Of a stretch of 64,000 nt of DNA, positions 38,301 through 50,215 are shown in pieces (position 1 is the stretch's first letter; each line of letters opens with the position of its first letter). The position numbers and the translations under genes were made by a program. Location: assembly GCA_030268105.1 (NCBI GenBank), contig BSDZ01000114.1:186001-250000 (forward strand), given 5' to 3'. The notes under the pieces were generated by a model that saw only the letters and a list, made by a program, of their open reading frames with translations, had not been told where the DNA came from and ran no database searches. Origin of the DNA: Volvox africanus. Its lineage: Eukaryota > Chlorophyta > Chlorophyceae > Chlamydomonadales > Volvocaceae.

Positions 38301-40550
38301 CGGATGAGGGTGCCCCGAAATACAGGAGAAGGTAGGGACTACTGCCAGGTAGTGGCCACGGGTGAAGCAATCCCCCCTCCACACACCAGTTGATATGTCG
38401 CTTCTTCCGCTAATGTTTCCCTCCTCACCTCGCACATCACACAGCCTCATGTCAACACAGGGACTTCCCTTCTGTTAACACACACCAAGACTCACAAGGC
38501 CTGCCTCTTTGCATCCATAAACATACATGCACAGGAGACGCGCACCTGACCACCTCCCAGCTTGAATTCGTACGGCTCGTCCCGGATGCTCGTATTGTCA
38601 ATACGCTGCATCGTACAGCAGTCAGAGGAAGTGCGGAGGGAGAGGGATGAGCGTGGGTTGGGGACTTGGCAAGAAGCCCCCCTCTGCCCCCTCTTCACCA
38701 CCTCCACCCACCGGGTAGGAGAGGACGAGAACAGTAGTCGAGTGACCGCCGCCAACCCCACAGCGAGGGCGCCCTCCCTGGCCCCAACTTTCCCTTGATC
38801 ACCCCCCGCCCCTCAGCCCCCGCCATCGGATACCCACTGCCCATCCATAAGGGTAACCACCCAGCAACCAACTCCCTTGCGTGTAAGTTTCCCTTCCCAA
38901 TCCAAGCAACAAATATTAAGTACTATGAAGAATTGTAAAACTCAGCAATAAACTGAAAATCACGGTCGCGGCCGCAAACAATACACATGATTGTGTACTG
39001 CGATGAAAAGCCGGCGCCCCCAGGGGCCCCGAAATGATGACGGCCGGGATTCTAGTCGTGCGAGCCTCACCTTGCCTGCGACAGGCCACAAGGATCAGCA
39101 GGTCACAGTACAGTACGACTAAGTACATGTACGGCTCAGTTCGTCGGGTGAAACAAGGTCATAGGCAGCCAAACACCTGGCAGGAAATCGTGAAGGCCAA
39201 CCGCACTGCAACCCTCCAACCTGTCTATAGAGACAGACGCAATGCCCGCTGGTGAGTATGCTGTGGGGCTGGGAGGCTGTCGCCCAATCCCCCCCACGAG
39301 GCTTGCCTGGGCTCGCCTTCGCCGACCTCACCTCCCACCCGGTCCCACCAGTCACCTTTTCCTTTCTACATGTCGTCCCCACAACCCCACACCCCAGGCA
39401 AACCACCTTCAACCATCGCCTTCACCACCACACATACGCATACGCATACACACACGCACATACACATTCACACACACGCGCGCGCACGCCCCATCTTCCT
39501 TACCCTGATAGCCCTTGGTAAAACCTGCCCAATGCACCACCACCGTATCCCCGGGCTGCGGCTGAGCGCCTTCACCCTCCCTTTAGCGATCGTCCAATTA
39601 CCAGACGGCGGCAGGGGACCAAAGGGGGTCATTGTCGCGGTGGTAGGTGAGAGAGTTACAAAAGCACAGGACACGACGATAGGTAGCCAAGACTCTGGGT
39701 CTATGCGGGAGGAGGGGGCTCTGCAATCCAAATGGAGAGAAACCGCAGACCCTAACAACTCGCGCCCGTTGAGAAATGGGACGAGACTCCCCATGTGATC
39801 TGACATCTGTATCACAAATCCTTGGGGCACCAGGAAGCGCCGCTCTCATTCACACGAACCCCCTCTCGTACGAAGTGTATGTGTTATGTGTGCGCGCGTG
39901 AGGGTGGCGGATAGATGCACACCAAAAAAACCTTTTTTGGCCCCACCTCTCCTTTTCATTTTCCCACGCCCGCTTCCGATATGTCAATTATATGTTCATA
40001 CCTACCCACGCATCATTCACCGCGTACCGACACCCATCCAAGAGATCCGACATTACCGGTTCCCATCTGTTATTGGGTCCGCTGTCTTCCGAACCAGGAG
40101 TGTGTCCTCCATTACGCCCATTAATAACAAAATAACTTTTGACTTTGCGCGAGGTAATTAGGACATCCATGGTTCCGTGGGACTTCATGTAACGACAGAA
40201 CTCACGCCGCACCGGATGTTCAGGACCTTGATGCCGGATGGCAGCGTTACAAAGTCGTCCGCGTGCGCAAGTTCGGGCAGCACAGCAGCCGTCGAAAGAC
40301 AATTCAGCATGCTACTGATGGCCAACATCGCACTACGACGACCGAACACCGGTCGGCTGTCTCCGCGCTCCACGTCGGCTCCATTCGAATCACTTTCTGC
40401 TCTCCAAAATCCTGCATCAACCTGATCCGCAACAACTTTGACCATTCGCTTTACTACATGTACACGTCCTTTTGGAGGCCTGGCGTTGATGATGGACCGT
40501 TCAATTGTCGTAGACGCCACCCTGCCCGAGCCATGAAGAGAACGCATCAT
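35367..40550 (-). CDS. FKBP-type prolyl isomerase, thylakoid lumen
   Basis: Peptidyl-prolyl cis-trans isomerase of the plastid-lumen FKBP group. Exons on -: 40550-40202 (ATG to the GTGAGT donor), 39576-39504, 38605-38546, 37909-37864, 37733-37619, 35517-35367. Exon 1 encodes a basic plastid transit peptide, then a twin-arginine lumen signal (GRRSAMLAISSML...AHA-DD) and TLPSGIKVLNIRCG. FKBP core: QPGDTVVVHWAGFTKGYQ, DEPYEFKLGGGQ, AIKAFELAVENMRAGG, VEVPGDHPELGYP, and the C-terminal YGPQPAELGGQRALDFVLDN...NRTLLFDIKLL. All phases agree except between 39504 (phase 1) and 38605 (phase 0), where a microexon of 3n+2 bases is probably missing. Which lumenal FKBP (16-, 17-, 18-type) it is cannot be decided. 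The last intron (35518-37618) contains the AT-rich block; intron 2 region 37910-38545 holds repeat A. Confidence 0.9.
35819..35866 (+). repeat. 48-bp direct repeat, copy 1
   Basis: Identical to 36260-36307 (starts TCAAGAAATCATCAAATTG, ends TTACGTTTAA). The five bases before both copies are also nearly the same. It shows an internal duplication or rearrangement within the AT-rich block. Confidence 0.95.
35917..35988 (+). pseudogene. IS256-family transposase fragment
   Basis: The end of an open frame reads VARNLGIWIGKNEGSKFWMQII and then stops. In IS256/Mutator-type bacterial transposases the stretch after the catalytic-domain start reads LGIWIGxNEGxKFW, so the match is specific though short. 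The preceding part of the frame (35791-35916) is unrelated and overlaps the 48-bp repeat, so the fragment is joined to other DNA. It cannot be active. Confidence 0.65.
36260..36307 (+). repeat. 48-bp direct repeat, copy 2
   Basis: Second identical copy of 35819-35866. It directly precedes the Walker A fragment. Confidence 0.95.
36303..36392 (+). pseudogene. ABC-transporter ATPase fragment (Walker A)
   Basis: The frame reads KVGLVGYSGSGKTTF at 36312-36356, a textbook P-loop (GxxGxGKT/S) with the KVGLVGxSGSGKTT context of bacterial MsbA-like ABC exporters. It continues for about a dozen unrelated codons and ends in a stop, so the rest of the nucleotide-binding domain is absent. A/T-rich codons match the surrounding block. 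Confidence 0.65.
36818..37009 (+). pseudogene. AT-rich small open frame, unknown
   Basis: A 63-codon frame in the AT-rich block, with a hydrophobic stretch (LFYLFFPSLHYTPFILVELLAHYN). Its stop is two bases before the ATG of the next frame, a bacterial type of spacing. No family was recognised. It may be a fragment of a longer bacterial gene. Confidence 0.35.
37012..37140 (+). pseudogene. Small open frame with signal-like N-terminus
   Basis: A 42-residue frame starting MNKIILLSIFVFYAVFLFTL, then a polar part ending in TAA. The start has the n- and h-regions of a bacterial signal or membrane anchor. No Shine-Dalgarno is evident and it lies inside an algal intron on the antisense strand, so expression is unlikely. 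It probably is the 5' part of a bacterial gene. Confidence 0.4.
38019..38367 (+). repeat. Dispersed repeat A, copy 2
   Basis: About 349 bases, similar along its length to 19169-19494 in DPE2. It lies between FKBP exons 37864-37909 and 38546-38605. It is preceded by a short inverted repeat (37983-37994 with 38018-38029, TGTCCGAACGTA). Without coding sequence, it is likely a non-autonomous element. Confidence 0.75.
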
Positions 40551-42333
40551 AACAAGGCCTGATCTGAGGCTGCTATACGTAATACTCGATCACTGTATCA
40601 CGTTCTAAGTTTCAGGTTTCGGTAATGTTGCATGGAACTGGAGTTTTATGTACGGCAGGAAATTTTCCGTTACCTGCCACAACGTCAGTACCGACTACCA
40701 TCAATCACTGTCACAGATTACATGCATCCCGGGGAAATTGTAACAATTTGGATTTGAGATTGCGCTTCACAATTAGGCATTCGCAATGTACCATCATGTG
40801 CCCCTAGCCTCCCTACCTGAAAGGCATCCTTAGATTGCCCGTATACTTGGTGACCGTCGCCCACATGGCATTGCAGGACACGCAACCATAGCAAGACGGG
40901 AAAACCCTGCCGTCATTATCTTTCCCAGTTGCAGTGGGCTGCCGAGAAGTCAAGCTCTTCCCATCCAAACGCATACATCATTGCCCCAAACACAACCTTC
41001 GCCATACATGTGTTGAGACCTACCCCAACATGCCTTGCCCTGTCCTTACCCTGCCCTATCGGGGCATCCTGTCCTTGGTGCCTGTATCGTCATTTGAAAT
41101 CAGCTCCGAAACCAGCTCTCAAGAAATGCAACGTGCACAAGCACATTGCCGCTGGACTTAGCCCGGCCAGGCCGTTGTTCATATTCCCTTCCTCTCGTCC
41201 CTTAGTTATCCCTTAGTACTCTCGGGTCGGAGGTCAACATCACTTCAGGGAGGTCAGGCGCATACGATAGTGACTCAAACATTCGTAACGGCTGCTGCTC
41301 GCATCGCCTCTCTGGACCCTGCTCGTTCCACCGCCGTAGCAGCACCCTTCGCGCACCCGTTCTATCGACCAGTATTCTGCACCTACGGTTAATTCGAAGC
41401 TCGCAATGCCATGAGGGTCCCCCTACTTCTCCCCCCCCCTTCTCGGAGCACCGGCGTTCGCTGCTGCAAAGTGCAGACGAGCAGACCTGCACCCTGACCC
41501 GTACAAGCGAGCAACAGTACTACGCACCTGCTGCAGCCGCAACAGTAACAGCGAGCGAGATTAACTATGTAGTTCAAATCCCCATCCTCGCGCGCCTGCC
41601 CCCTGGGCTCTTCGTGTGTCCCGTGTTTCGTTTGCTCCCCCAAATCAGATCCGGCGGACGCCCTGATCCTGTGTTCACGGCCCTCATGGAGGGGAGGGGC
41701 CACAGGAGGGGGGGCCACCACATTCCAGCTGCTCTCTGCTCCCCAGGCGTTGCTGCGGATAGACGTCTGTCTCCATTCCCCTGATTTTCAGAGATCCGTA
41801 CAGAACGGGGGGCTACGTACGACTAGGGCTTTGGCGAGCATCACCATGAGGTATCCTGGAAAGATGAGGGCACGAGCCCCGTGATAAGTTCGCGGAAGCA
41901 GTGCTAGACGCGGCATGTGGATTCAGGGTGGCTGAGGGGCACCTAACCGCACAGCCGGGGGGACCGTGGCAAGCGCCACCGTGACGTTTAGGCGCTATAT
42001 TTGTGTAAGTGACGGTATTTTGTAGGGACAGGGCAATCTTCGCACAATTTGAGCCACAAGCCGTGTCATGCTGCTGTTTACCATCGTGAAGTCAGTAACA
42101 CCGGGCAGTCGAAGTAGCGATAAACCCTAAAAACACACATACACATAAATACATATACGAAAGGTTTTGGCTGCTATCATCCATGATATTTCTGCCCTCC
42201 TACGCGGAAATAATTTACATATTAATTTTAAGAATCTCACCACCAAAACTCTTTCCCCGACCCCCCCCCCCACAGGACCCTCTAGCCTGGGCCCCACACA
42301 GGACCTCCATAACGACGCATGGCCACTTTTCAT
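40551..42333. other. Intergenic: FKBP promoter side to PACRG 3' end
   Basis: Both neighbours are on -, so this holds the FKBP 5' region and the PACRG-domain gene's 3' region. I see no further exon, repeat or RNA gene in it. Confidence 0.4.
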
Positions 42334-42338
42334 TTACA
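42334..42338 (-). terminator. Candidate TGTAA poly(A) signal
   Basis: TTACA on +, about 160 bases after the stop of the PACRG-domain gene. The position fits algal 3' UTR length, but the motif is short. Confidence 0.3.
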
Positions 42339-42496
42339 TGACCTTCGTGGACCATCACTATCCTAAACACATTACCCCTCGCCCACAAAAACCTCTCCAA
42401 CACACGCACCAATAATACTAATCCCCCTAACCCAAACACATATGCGCGTCTCCCCACCGGTGGGTGCCTCTACCCCCCTAGAACACTTCCCCTTGG

Positions 42497-42827
42497 CTAA
42501 AACAGAGTAAAGGGCTTGAATGCGGACGACAGCCGCCCCGCTTCCGCGTCCTTCGCCGCCGCCTTGGCTGCTGCCCGCGCCATGCTGGCGTCCGTGACGG
42601 CGGGGTCGTGGCCGGGGGAGTAGCGCCGTATGGCGGCGGTGGCGAGCTCCCCACCCGCCATCTCGAAAGCGTTCATGAAGGCTGAGGCGAGCTTGCGACA
42701 ACTTGCCACAGCGCGACTGTTGTAGCCCAGGTTCACCACCAAAGATCCCCCACGGGAACGGAACAAATTAAGCACCTGCGATGCATCCCAAATAAACGAT
42801 ATATATATATATATATCCCAAATAAAC

Positions 42828-42899
<72 letters not shown>

Positions 42900-45800
42900 A
42901 GCTATTGCCATTTCTGATTACAGAGTGTTGCGCCATAGGGAAGGAGACCCAACGCCCAATGAACAACATAAACAGCATTTTTTATAACACATTGGTGTGC
43001 GAAGTACGATAAATTATGGGTTTTATTCCAGTGCAGGAAAGTGGGAAATGACTTTGCTTTCGGAGTCTGATGTGTGCATGAATGGCACGTAAAAACGTAC
43101 GATACAACGCATGGTACGGTATGCAGATATCGCTTGTACGTTAACAAAGAAAAAGAGTGAATTCTGGAAGCGCGATGCCATTACGACCCAATAGCACAGT
43201 GCAGCATTTTAAGGTGTTACCATCCATGCGTTTGCAATCGTTATAATGTGTGCTGGCAATGGGCACCATGTCTATTTTCCACTTACCGTACGAAGATTCG
43301 TACATATGCAGGTCGAAATGTACATGCAATACACCGCGCCCGGTCCGCACCTCCTCCCCCTTCCGCGCACCCGGTCCTCCTCCCCATATTCGACACCGTC
43401 CTCCTCTGCGTGCCCAGCGCACCCTTACCCCTTACGGTCTACAAACTCCGAAACCATCCCAACTCCGACTGCACCCGCTTTCCCCTACTCCCCAACTCCG
43501 GTATCCTATCCTGGGTATGGTTAATTTCCTTTCCTATTCTTCATTTCTTTTCCGTTCCTACCCGCGAGACCCTCGGACCTGTGCGAATTGCCAGTAGTGC
43601 GGCACCCAGTCCTCAGCGACCCGTGGGTCAATGCTGAGTGCCGTGTTCATGAGCTGCAGCGCCACCGCCACCACAGTGGGCTCGCGGGTGTCGAGACAGG
43701 ACTTCAGAGGGGACACGAGAGAACCCGCGAAAGTGTGAAGGCTGCAAAGGGCGTGGATGCGTGTTGGCATGGTGGGTTGGGAGGTTAAGGATTGGGTGGG
43801 GGGATTGCGGGACTGGTGCTGGAGACATGAAAAATAACTGTCTAGGTAGGGAGGGGGTAAGGTATGGGAGAGGAGGCGAGGAGAAGGAAGGGCGAATGGG
43901 TAAGTGTGCAAGGTCCCGGCGTGTTTAGTTGGTTGTATACAGGGAGGGGCGGAGGGGTACATAGTCGTTAAAAGTTAAGGGCGGGGCGAGCGTGAGTCAC
44001 GACGAGAAAGTGTTTGTGAGAGAGGCATAGCAAGGCCTTCCCATCACTCCTCTTCCTCCTCCCCATCACCCCTCATCCCTTCGCTCGGTCTTTCGCCAAT
44101 ACGCATCACTCGAACAACATCCAGATAGTTTTACCCTCCCCCTCCCCTCCCCTCCCCTCCCCAACTCATACACACACGACTCGACACTTCTTACGTGTCC
44201 CCCGCCTTGAGCAGCAGCTCCTCGGAGCCCCGTATCGCCAGGAACCTGTACGGCTCATCGTACTCCCGTACACCGTCGATGAAGATAGGAATCCAGGCGG
44301 AAACATCTAGCTCCGAAGGCGGTTCGGGCGCCCAGGACACATAGGTGCGGGTGAGGGGACCGCCCTCTTCGGGACCTGTGGCAGCAAGTGGACGGCACAA
44401 GGAGGGGCAGATACGGGGTAGTGGACGTATATCATACATCGCTACTGCGAAGAGGACCTGTTGCCCGAAGCCATCTAGCCAGTAACAGATCAGAATATGA
44501 AATACTGAGATCAGCTAAGCTATACAATTTGTTTTCCCGTCATGACGTGTCCTCCAGCTGTCTCTTCTCTTGGCCCGCCTTGATTGCCCCTTCCGCACCT
44601 CACCCTTAGTGACGCTCCGCGCCCAGACCAGCGCATCCGCTCGGTTGCCCCGCCACCGCACCGCCACGAAGTCCAGTGTGCCGTTGTCGTAATAGGTGCG
44701 CAGCAGGCTGCGAGGTAAGGCCTGGCGGGCGGTGGCGGATGCGGATGCCGAGGTGGACGGGGAGGGGGAGGAGGCGCCCCAGTCCAGGGGCCGGGGCCCA
44801 CAGGGACTGGGTGCTACTCGTACTCCACCGTTGCCAGGCACGAAGGGCGCCTCTCTGTTCGGTGGGGGAAGGGGGTGGCGGGGTTTGGCGGCCAGGGGAG
44901 TAAGGGCGACGAGGGTGTGAGGGGTTTGGGTATCTGGCGGCAAGGTGAACGTCCTCCTCGCCTAGCCGCCTTCAACTCGCCCTATCGGGTGGAGTTGCAC
45001 CCCCGGCCTCACGTGCGCATCACCTCCAACCCCGCCCCGCACGTACACATCAACGTCTACACATTAACACAGACACACAGACACACAGACACAGACACAG
45101 ACACAGACACAGACACAGACACAGACACAGACACAGACACAGACACAGACACAGACACAGACACAGACACAGACACAGACACAGACACAGACACACACAC
45201 AGACACACACACAGACACACACACAGACACACACACAGACACACACACAGACACACACACAGACACACACACAGACACAGACACAGACACAGACACAGAC
45301 ACAGACACAGACACAGACACAGACACAGACACAGACACAGACACACACACACACACAGACACACACACAGACACACACACAGACACACACACACACACAC
45401 ACAGACACAGACACAGACACAGACACAGACACAGACACAGACACAGACACAGACACAGACACAGACACAGACACAGACACAGACACAGACACAGACACAC
45501 ACACACACACACACACACAGAGACACACACACAGACACACACACACACACACACACAGACACCCATATTCAACCTTCATCTGCCCAAGCTCATAATCTTC
45601 TATGCACAGCACAGCATGTTCATCTCCCTCGTGCCTCCAGCTCATGCGAATTTTCGCACCACACCTATTCCACATGTCTTCTTCGATCATCCCTCCATTT
45701 CTCCGTGGCTTTGCTCACCGGACTCCTGCGAATGGTCCAGGTCCCCCTGCCTTCCGTTCCAGTACTTGTGTCTCAAAACGCAATCCGAGTCCTCTGCCGG

Positions 45801-46783
45801 CCTCGAGGCCCCGCACTGACCCTTACATCGCCACTTCATCAGCTCAACCTAAACGAGGCCTTCTCAACGCAATCTCTAATCGAGATCCACCCTACCAAAT
45901 CCTTCCTAAATCCAAATCCTTCCCTCAGAGCAACAGAACCCCCCCCCACACACACACACGATCAGACTCCCCCCGACCCCCGAACCAGCTATCTCAGTCA
46001 TTTACATGTTAACTGGACTCTCTTTCAAGTGCTCCTTCAGCTTGTTGCGCTGCCTGAGCGACAGGCCCTCCCCGGCCCGTAGGAAGGCCTCGGGGGGGCG
46101 GGTGGGAAAACCCACACGCGGCTTGGCCATGTCGCGCAGGATGACCGGACCTATGGGCAAAAGAGGGAGGGAAGGTCATGGGCGTGGATCACGGAAATAG
46201 GGGAGGCGATGGGGATGAAGAGCAGCGTTACGCGTGATCGAGATCCGAGTAGGACAAAGTGCTGTACCCGACACCGCCGTACCTGGACGTCAACGAACGC
46301 ACCTGGCACCTGGTGTGGGGGATGATCTTCCGTACCATGATCGTACAAGGAAACCCTGCCCAGCTGACGTGGCAGGGACTTCTCGGGCTGCGAGGATGCC
46401 CCACGCACCCGAGGTTCACCAGAAGCTCGTAATGGAGGAGCAGCAGATTTGTGCCGCTGTCGCCGTTGCGGATTCCCCTGTGCCGATGCTTCCTTTAGCG
46501 CTGCTGCATCCGAGGAGGATGGAAAAATGGAAGGCTGCGGCTGCTTCGCAGCTACACGCTCAGCTGAGTCCAAGAAGGCAATCATCCGTCGGGCGGTTGT
46601 TTGTTGTCCGGCGGCATCGGGATTGCGCCCTGTCCCTGCAGCGCGAGGGTTTCCCTCAAGGCGCGCTGCGGCAGTTGAAGGTCTTTGACTTCTCGCCGCC
46701 TGCTGCTGTGGCTGTGGCTGTGGAACTGGGGCTTCTGAGGATGGTCCGCGGTTGCCCCTTCCAGAGTATGTAACCTCCGCCAT
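42497..46783 (-). CDS. PACRG (ParcG) domain protein, ciliary/basal body
   Basis: PACRG proteins sit at the inner junction of doublet microtubules and in basal bodies. Exons on -: 46783-46303, 46150-about 46011, about 44990-44604, 44375-44195, 43741-43579, 42775-42497; known phases agree (VPG-PVILRDM across the first intron, TKG-PEEGGP, AGD-TLHTF). The ATG at 46783 opens MAEVTYSGRG and a Pro/Ser/Gln-rich disordered part. Exon 2 has GPVILRDMAKPRVGFPTRPP. The ParcG core runs LRTYYDNGTLDF, DVSAWIPIFIDGVREYDEPYRF, SPLKSCLDTREPTVVAVALQ, HYWQFAQVLNLFRSRGG. The end is not the usual PACRG ending: an Ala/Lys-rich helix (MARAAAKAAAKDAEAG) replaces the MVPTYES motif. It is closer to PACRG than to PACRGL by eye. 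The exon 2 donor and exon 3 acceptor are uncertain. Confidence 0.85.
42800..42897. repeat. TA and GA microsatellite
   Basis: Two TA tracts separated by CCCAAATAAACGA (itself present twice) and followed by a GA tract. It lies in the intron just before the last PACRG exon (acceptor at 42776). Confidence 0.95.
45067..45561. repeat. CAGACA/CA compound microsatellite
   Basis: Nearly 500 bases of CAGACA and CA units with higher-order blocks such as CACACACAGACA. It lies in the PACRG intron between exons 2 and 3 (about 44991-46010). All six-frame open frames over it (Thr-Asp, Cys-Val) are artefacts of the repeat. Confidence 0.98.
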
Positions 46784-49700
46784 TTCACGATGTTAAATTT
46801 CAAGCCTAAACCTAAACCTGGCATCTCAAGTGGGTTCCGTCGATCGGGAGCAAAACGCACTTCTTCAACCGTTCGCAAGCATGCAGCGACCAACAAGAAT
46901 AGGGCTGTCCCAAATATGCATAGGGCACCATTGAAATACCTAAGTGAATACCTATTAATACATAAAACAGCTGCTCCCGCAAAAGGTTCCTTTTAGGTAT
47001 ACGCTAATTACAATAAAACACCAAATATGCCCAATGATTACTTGGACTCTATGCCTTTATTTTAGGGCAGAATATGTATCACGCAAATACCTGAATAATC
47101 AAGCACTCAGGCTTGTCAAGGTTGTCATGCACTCATGGTGTGGTTGTAACCAACCGTTAACCCGTTAATAGTTAGAAATGTAGGACCCGGCCAGCGTTAC
47201 GGGAGGAGATCATTAAAATGCACGTCCCATCCCGGTATGCTAACTAATTAATTCTTGCAAGTTCGACTGTCGAGTTCAACTAACATTCTTTAAGGTAACC
47301 CAGCTTACGGAGTCCTAGGGGCAACCAGGAGGGCGAATGATTACAGTCCTTGCTTGCGCTGTACTTACAAGCGGAAAGTTGGTGGAAAGTATACGGCAAT
47401 GTATATGTGCACATCTTTCAGGCGTCTCCAGGGCCAAGTACGGGGTTGGATAAGGGTAAGGGGATGTCGCGTTGACACCCTAGTGCTCCACCACAGTGCC
47501 CGGTGGAGGCCGGAACAGGTGATGGAGACCAGAGGTACCAGGTTCTCGGTTCATTCATTCTACTTCACCTTGTTATTGATGCTACACCAATGGCGGTATG
47601 TCATAATGGCGCTCACAAAGGGCGACCTCCGCGAGGGGGCGGAGCTGGCAGCACTGCTGGGCAGCGATGGCCACTGGGGCCTCGAGGCGGGTCTAGTAGC
47701 CGGGGCAAATCCCGACAATAAGATGCGTTCGTGCTACAGCTGTGAAAACGAGTGCCTGTCGGTAGTTCTCCGCCCTTGTTCGTAACGGCTAGATAATCCT
47801 GACACCATTGCCCGGTCAAGCCGACACAAGTCGCATAACTCCGCTCTGTCTTCATGAAGCTAACTAAGCTTGCTGGATTCAATTAGACAAGTCTTCCCCA
47901 GGCTTGCATTACATTCTCCTCTCTGTGCTGAAGTCTCGACACGTAACATGTACTTCACCTCTCCTCTCTTCTCCTCTCTTCTCTCTTCTCCGCTCCCTCT
48001 ACACATCCACACACTCGCGTACGTATACCGCAACTACCGCCAGCTTCCACAGATATTCTCCTTCTTGTAGGCGCCTCATCTTGACGTAGTTCCAATCCTT
48101 GAACCGGCCTTACGCCTGTTTGTGCTGTTTCCGGGACAGCAGTCCAGCGGACCGATAGACACTGATGAGCGCTCGGAAGAACTACTCCTCCTCTTCCAGG
48201 ACCCGGACGAGCTCCCCTGGTTCTCCTCCTCCCTCTGGTGGTGGTGGTGGTGGCCCAATAGCGAGGAGCAATCCAAGCGGGTGAAAGGAAAAGGGTGAAC
48301 AAAATGTACGGCGGAAACAAGATATGCGATAAACAAACCACGTGACGTAAAAAGCAAGCCACAAAGGTGTTCATGTGTATGTGTGTAGGGAGGTGGTTTG
48401 AGAGAATGGGGAGCGGAAATAGTGCATACGGCAATGGGGTATGGATCGCGAGACTCTTCTGAACAGCTGCCTGCATTGGCCCCACAGCTGAGGCTGAAGC
48501 CTCCAGCTCCGGGCCGTCAGGACATGACACATGACACAGACTCAAAGACTGAGGGGGAGGCTGCGGACCGAGAAGGTACATCAAATGTGGGGCCTACTGC
48601 TTCCATCCTTTCAGGGTGTCAGAACGAATGCACCAGAATTCTTATGCTGTCGTTGATTTCACCTCACTCGGACCTTGTCACCCTGGCTGAAGAGCCCGGT
48701 TAAGAGCCCGGTCCGGAACGACACAATTTGCCGGCCCCACTCAACCTGCAGGCCCGGCAGGGCCGGCACATACAAAGTCACTGTTGTCGAGCAAACCCTT
48801 CACGTCTTCGCACCTGTCATTTACATCAGGACGCAAAACGTCGGTGATGAACTACGAGCTCACCGCCTCTAGCCCAGCTACCTTTGGAACATCGGGTACA
48901 TATCAATGGTGGCACACTACTCCAGTTATGCGCACAGAAGATCTTGAAGTCCAGCTGGTGTGCCCAATCCGCGCGGCGGTAAACGGATGACGAGTGAAGA
49001 CCGCCGCCTGCGGGCCTGGTGAGCTCAGCAGCGGGAAGCCGTCGCGCAACCGAGGCGCTCCCAGCGCCCATCCACAATAGCACAAACATGCACAAATGCC
49101 AACGCACTCCTGCCGCTGGGCAACATGTCATATACATGGAGGATTCGGGCCGCGGATGCACCCCGCAAAATTGTCATGTGCTGTATGAGCGTCAGGAGAT
49201 GCTATATATGTGCGGTAACGCACATGTGATCCTTTTCGACCGTGACATTATGAAGAATACGGATGCACACGCAACATGCGGGGTGCTGAGCAAACCAATT
49301 GAAAACCACATCCTACATGAATCCCATCAGCCAGCTTATGTGGCAAACGGCCCCAAACCATTGCTTACCACACAGCATACCTGGCACATCTACACGCAAA
49401 GGTGGCGGGCCCCTTTCTCCCTCATGCGCACCCTGAAACAAGGCCTCAGCCACAGAACGCCAAAACCATGGCTAATTCTTAGCGACGTGATGTGATATGG
49501 GTCACACCTCACATCTCACACGGAGCCGTGTCCCCAGCCTGCAGCGAAGCAGCTGTTCCCGCCTCGACAAGCACCTAACCGGCTGACATCAGCCACCAAA
49601 CGCGCTTCCCTGTATTTCAAAGCTGGGTAATTCCACCAGTGGCTGGTCGTCGCCCGGTTTCCACCGCAACCTAAGTTGCTCACCCAGCCTTGGTCTCCCG

Positions 49701-50025
49701 CGAACAAGTCACGGGCATTGGGTGCTGGTTGTGCCAGCAGCTGATTCTCTCTGCGATCTAAACTTCGGCGCCTTTCCTGATAGCAGCTGATCTATTGGCG
49801 GATAACCAGTCATATTGACTTTCTTGTGATTTCGTTCTTTCACATTACTTAGCATCATCAAACACAGAAACCTCAGCCCAAGGCAGTGCTCATTACGGTA
49901 CAAAACTCGCATTCGTGAGCAGCATTGATTGGAGCCTGTCCTAGTACAGAAGACCCGTCACCTTAGCATAAATTGTCACTAACTCCCCCGACTCCAAGTG
50001 CATGGCGTCAAACTAGAGCTATCAG
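46784..50025. other. Upstream of PACRG gene, mostly unassigned
   Basis: It contains the PACRG promoter side and the mTERF 3' side. One exon-like segment is noted at 48071-48298 on +. The 158-codon frame at 49019-49495 has no splice context or family resemblance and A/T-mixed codons. Nothing else is supported. Confidence 0.35.
48071..48298 (+). CDS. Possible coding exon, unknown
   Basis: After an acceptor (TTCTTGTAG) a 75-residue frame runs to TGA. It reads APHLDVVPILEPALRLFVLF, a polar part, then DPDELPWFSSSL and six Trp from a GGT run. Codons are G/C-ending. No linked exon or family was found, so the call is weak. Confidence 0.25.
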   Translation, partial: APHLDVVPILEPALRLFVLFPGQQSSGPIDTDERSEELLLLFQDPDELPWFSSSLWWWWWWPNSEEQSKRVKGKG

Positions 50026-50030
50026 TTACA
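50026..50030 (-). terminator. Candidate TGTAA poly(A) signal of mTERF gene
   Basis: TTACA on + lies 186 bases past the mTERF stop codon. It is the expected pentamer at a normal distance. Confidence 0.4.
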
Positions 50031-50215
50031 AAAAGGCTCGCTGGAGAACAATCGCAAACTACTCTATCCCGTGGATTTGGGAATGCCCGTAGATTGGGCA
50101 TGCTGTCCTAGACAAAACCCTTGTGGATAAGGAGCACTTTGCGTGTTCCCTTTTGCAAGTACCAGATGAAGAATCAGCCAAGCAATCCTTGTCCTTTGCA
50201 CACGTGTGCCTGGCT

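Noticed and set aside
44875..45819. 314-codon frame with long Thr-Asp runs, and the mirrored Cys-Val frames on the other strand
   Set aside because: They are only translations of the CAGACA/CA microsatellite; the sequence is in a PACRG intron.
49019..49495. 158-codon frame on +
   Set aside because: No G/C third-position bias, no splice sites and no family resemblance.
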